From: an uncultured Clostridium sp.
Lineage (GTDB): Bacteria; Bacillota; Clostridia; Lachnospirales; Lachnospiraceae
DNA: 6,514 nucleotides
Assembly: GCA_900553925.1 (NCBI GenBank)
Contig: USFH01000123.1
Location: forward strand, 1-6,514
Direction of reading: 5' to 3'
This document shows, piece after piece, positions 4,764 to 6,514 of the stretch (positions within the stretch are counted from its first letter, which is position 1; each line of letters opens with the position of its first letter). Under the pieces are notes generated by a model that saw only the letters and a list, made by a program, of their open reading frames with translations, was not told the origin of the DNA and searched no databases. Made by a program: the position numbers and the translations under genes.

Positions 4764-4841
4764 GGAAAAAATGTAAAAAACAACCACATACAGGTCAGAA
4801 AAAATGTAGTTTTTATGATTGCATAGCCCGAAAAAAATGTA
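4764..4841. repeat. Three GAAAAAATGTA elements at exact 33-bp spacing
   Basis: GAAAAAATGTA occurs at 4765-4775 and 4798-4808, and GAAAAAAATGTA at 4830-4841. The shared AATGTA cores are exactly 33 bp apart each time, about three helical turns, while the sequence between copies is dissimilar. The array lies in the otherwise gene-free stretch 4687-4871, downstream of the leftward fliB stop. On that strand the elements read TACATTTTTTC. They could be phased A-tracts, an array of binding sites or a decayed tandem repeat, or U-rich tracts that help end the fliB transcript. No stable stem precedes them, so a standard terminator is not evident. Confidence 0.5.
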
Positions 4842-4871
4842 CAAGTTATATCATTTTTGTAGAAAAAGTAA

Positions 4872-5978
4872 TTATTTCCCAACCACCAGCGCAAAATATC
4901 CCCAGTCCCAGATCGGGGATGCAAAACTATTTTCGAGATATTCGCGGATATCCGCATCTTCATAACCGGTCATGCGTGACAGGATTACAATGTAGTCACG
5001 GACGGTTTCATAAGAAAGATGATTTGCTCCTTCGGCAGAGTAAAGAAGAAAAAGGCTCTGCCGAATGGATGCATATTCCATGGCAATCCATTCGAGATGT
5101 AACAACATATCGTCGATCGTATCCTCCGGCATAAGCAGGTCGGAGAATATTTCGTTTGCCATATAGTTCCGAAACAGGATATCGTAGGTATGTAACTGCC
5201 GGTGAAAGTCAGTAAGTTTTACATCGTTTGGTATAGTAAATTGTTCTGCGAGCGTAATCAGTGGATTCAAGTAAGATGCGTACAAGCCTTCTTCGATATA
5301 ATTCACAGACAAATCCTGCAAAATCTCATTGCATTCCATCCATGTGTCCGCAGCCGGAAGTTCTACGTCGTGGATAGCTGCACGAAGCTCTGCAAGCGAA
5401 ACAGGTGAGAAATATTCAGTTACCTTTGCTATGGTAATCGGTGCGTTTTTTGCCAGTTCAGACAGAATATAAAAGCTTTCTAATAAAGCTTCTTCGATAG
5501 AAATATTCGTATCCTGAATCAGATCCATGATCAAAGTGCGGATCAAAAAGAGTGCGTCCGGATCAGACACCTGTGGGAAATCCAGTAGCGTATCTCTCCA
5601 CAGATCAATCACTGCCGGACAGCATGGCATGAGCATCCCTTCCTTGTGGTCGTGGAAGGTATGATATTCCCGCGGGAAGGTTGTACACGTTTCTGAGAGC
5701 ACAGAATCTCCGTAGGCAGAGACTAAGCGGCACAGCTTTGCCTCGTCTAGGAAAGGACAGCGATGCATCGCGTCTAATCCGATTACGCGCTGCCCGTCTT
5801 TCTTCGTTGTGTAGGCACTTAAATTCTTACGGCATTCCGGTACGGTATCCGGCGGAAGCAGCTTCTTCCAGCGGCGGTTCGTGTCTGCATCGACTGCGAT
5901 TTTCCACTCTTTACAACAGGTGATTGGACATTTGTCCGCAATACAGGTAAATTTGTCATAATAATCCGGCGTTAACAT
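4872..5978 (-). CDS. fliB: Flagellin lysine-N-methylase (FliB family)
   Basis: A 368-residue cytoplasmic protein. FliB methylates surface lysines of flagellin, using a cysteine-bound metal centre (an Fe-S cluster in studied members). The N-terminal signature is complete: C12, C17, C21 and C22 in CIADKCPITCCKEW, after the typical MLTPDYYDKF opening. The second conserved block, CPFLDEAKLC (74-83), GDSVLSETCTTFPR (90-103) and MLMPCCP (115-121), adds further cysteines expected in the family. The C-terminal half is helical and less conserved, and the ending WGYFALVVG is typical, so the protein appears full-length. ATG at 5978 is the only normal start after the upstream in-frame stop; its GGAG lies 14 bases away, rather far, so translation may be modest. 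A good promoter precedes it. No flagellin or flagellar gene is in view, so the partner is elsewhere, or the protein has another target. Confidence 0.8.
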   Translation of the reverse strand: MLTPDYYDKFTCIADKCPITCCKEWKIAVDADTNRRWKKLLPPDTVPECRKNLSAYTTKKDGQRVIGLDAMHRCPFLDEAKLCRLVSAYGDSVLSETCTTFPREYHTFHDHKEGMLMPCCPAVIDLWRDTLLDFPQVSDPDALFLIRTLIMDLIQDTNISIEEALLESFYILSELAKNAPITIAKVTEYFSPVSLAELRAAIHDVELPAADTWMECNEILQDLSVNYIEEGLYASYLNPLITLAEQFTIPNDVKLTDFHRQLHTYDILFRNYMANEIFSDLLMPEDTIDDMLLHLEWIAMEYASIRQSLFLLYSAEGANHLSYETVRDYIVILSRMTGYEDADIREYLENSFASPIWDWGYFALVVGK

Positions 5979-6046
5979 GTGTGATTTTAATTCTCCGTTT
6001 CTGTATTTAAAGCCAATATCGGCTGACTGTCTAACATAGCGAAATC

Positions 6047-6075
6047 ATTATAAATGAAAAATGGATATAGGACAA
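6047..6075 (-). promoter_or_regulatory. Promoter of fliB
   Basis: On the minus strand TTGTCC (6070-6075, four of six) and a perfect TATAAT (6047-6052) are separated by exactly 17 bases. Transcription would start near 6040, leaving a leader of about 60 bases. Its -35 is only seven bases from the -35 of the rightward promoter. Confidence 0.65.
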
Positions 6076-6082
6076 TATGCGG

Positions 6083-6116
6083 TTGACATTTCCGGAAAGC
6101 AGCCATATATTATAAT
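6083..6116 (+). promoter_or_regulatory. Strong promoter of the LUD-domain gene
   Basis: A perfect TTGACA (6083-6088) is followed at 17 bases by TATATT (6106-6111, five of six). A perfect TATAAT at 6111-6116 overlaps but lies at a poor 22-base spacing. The leader would be about 115 bases and holds no convincing riboswitch. Confidence 0.65.
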
Positions 6117-6190
6117 CGATTTTGTATGTGTCTTATATGCATTTTCAAGAAAAATCTGGTGGTATGCATGATTCTATATGTGTAAAATTG

Positions 6191-6199
6191 TGCTAAAAT
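6191..6199 (+). promoter_or_regulatory. Possible second, proximal promoter of the LUD-domain gene
   Basis: TGCTAAAAT is an extended -10 element with no good -35. It would give a short leader of about 25 bases before the ATG at 6232 and could supplement the upstream promoter. Confidence 0.35.
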
Positions 6200-6231
6200 A
6201 GAAGACACGTATAGAGAATGGAGGAAATAGC

Positions 6232-6514
6232 ATGAACGAGAATATGAGAAAAAGAAATGAGGTTCTGGCACAGACCGTTATCAAAGGATTGGAGTCCCGG
6301 AACATGACCGGTTACTATGCAGCAGATAAGGGAGAAGCTTTGAAGCTGGCACTTGAAGTAATCGGCGAGGGCAGCTCCGTTGCGATGGGCGGCTGTCAGA
6401 GCGCACACGAGATTGGGCTGGTGGATGCATTGCAGGCAGGAAATTATAATTACATTGACCGTTCGAATATGACACCGCGTGAGGGACTGCTGGCAGCATA
6501 TGATGCAGATGTAT
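6232..6514 (+). CDS. LUD-domain protein (lactate utilization, LutC/YkgG-like), 5' part
   Basis: The first 94 residues of a LUD-domain protein are present; the gene continues past the right edge. The stretch LALEVIGEGSSVAMGGCQSAHEIGLVDALQ (about 39-68) is the hallmark: a strand ending in a Gly-rich turn, then a helix with the conserved EIGL. NYNYIDRS and the ADV at the edge follow the same order as in LutC/YkgG relatives. Family members support lactate oxidation to pyruvate (LutABC), but stand-alone LUD proteins like this one are common in gut Firmicutes with unproven roles. GGAGG at 6220-6224, seven bases before the ATG, is an ideal ribosome binding site, and the gene has a strong promoter. 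No lutA or lutB is upstream; any partner would lie beyond the edge. Confidence 0.85.
   Translation, partial: MNENMRKRNEVLAQTVIKGLESRNMTGYYAADKGEALKLALEVIGEGSSVAMGGCQSAHEIGLVDALQAGNYNYIDRSNMTPREGLLAAYDADV

Noticed and set aside
4764..4841. CRISPR-like array because of regular spacing
   Set aside because: The repeated unit is only about 11 bases, A-rich and present three times, with no cas genes.
4748..5134. Plus-strand frame of 128 codons with three KKC repeats 11 residues apart
   Set aside because: The repeats come from the 33-bp A-tract elements. The second half is antisense to the fliB C-terminus and there is no ribosome binding site.
6118..6231. Riboswitch in the LUD gene leader
   Set aside because: Two ATGCAT palindromes and weak stems are present, but no conserved aptamer core or terminator/anti-terminator pair was found.

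Overview
The window looks like chromosome from a gut-type Firmicute of the Lachnospiraceae (Roseburia, Agathobacter, Blautia or a relative). The reasons are moderate GC in genes with very AT-rich gaps, strong GGAG-type ribosome binding sites, Bacillus-like -35/-10 promoters, and a gene set typical of that family. This placement is inference from style and gene content; no rRNA or species marker is present.

Layout. The left edge carries the first nine codons of a leftward gene (possibly a HAD-type hydrolase) and a 49-codon leftward small ORF. A rightward fucO-like iron alcohol dehydrogenase (379-1524) follows, with a promoter region and leader stem upstream and a clear intrinsic terminator after it. 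A GNAT-type acetyltransferase (1735-2331) then runs into a leftward, membrane-anchored HTH regulator with an SdpI-like C-terminus (2333-3217); the two stop codons are one base apart. Divergent from that regulator is an LCM/TcmP-type SAM-dependent methyltransferase (3485-4285). The stretch 4334-4686 is a deletion scar: the 5' end of a LysR regulator gene, then the first and last few codons of a carboxymuconolactone decarboxylase-cupin fusion gene. A repeat-bearing spacer (4687-4871) leads to a leftward fliB-like flagellin lysine methylase (4872-5978). Back-to-back promoters separate this from a rightward LUD-domain lactate-utilization gene that runs off the right edge (6232-6514).

How the genes connect. 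Most genes are single transcription units, not one pathway. The strongest link is regulatory. The acetyltransferase and methyltransferase promoters carry almost the same dyad, GTTAG-N3-AAACTAAC, placed where a repressor would block transcription. The methyltransferase copy matches the 19-bp DtxR/IdeR iron-box consensus at 17 positions. The two genes, with the tethered regulator between them, may therefore form a small metal-responsive unit; this is inference. fucO and the LUD gene point to handling of C3 products (lactaldehyde/propanediol, lactate), and fliB suggests a motile lineage or a recent ancestor of one.
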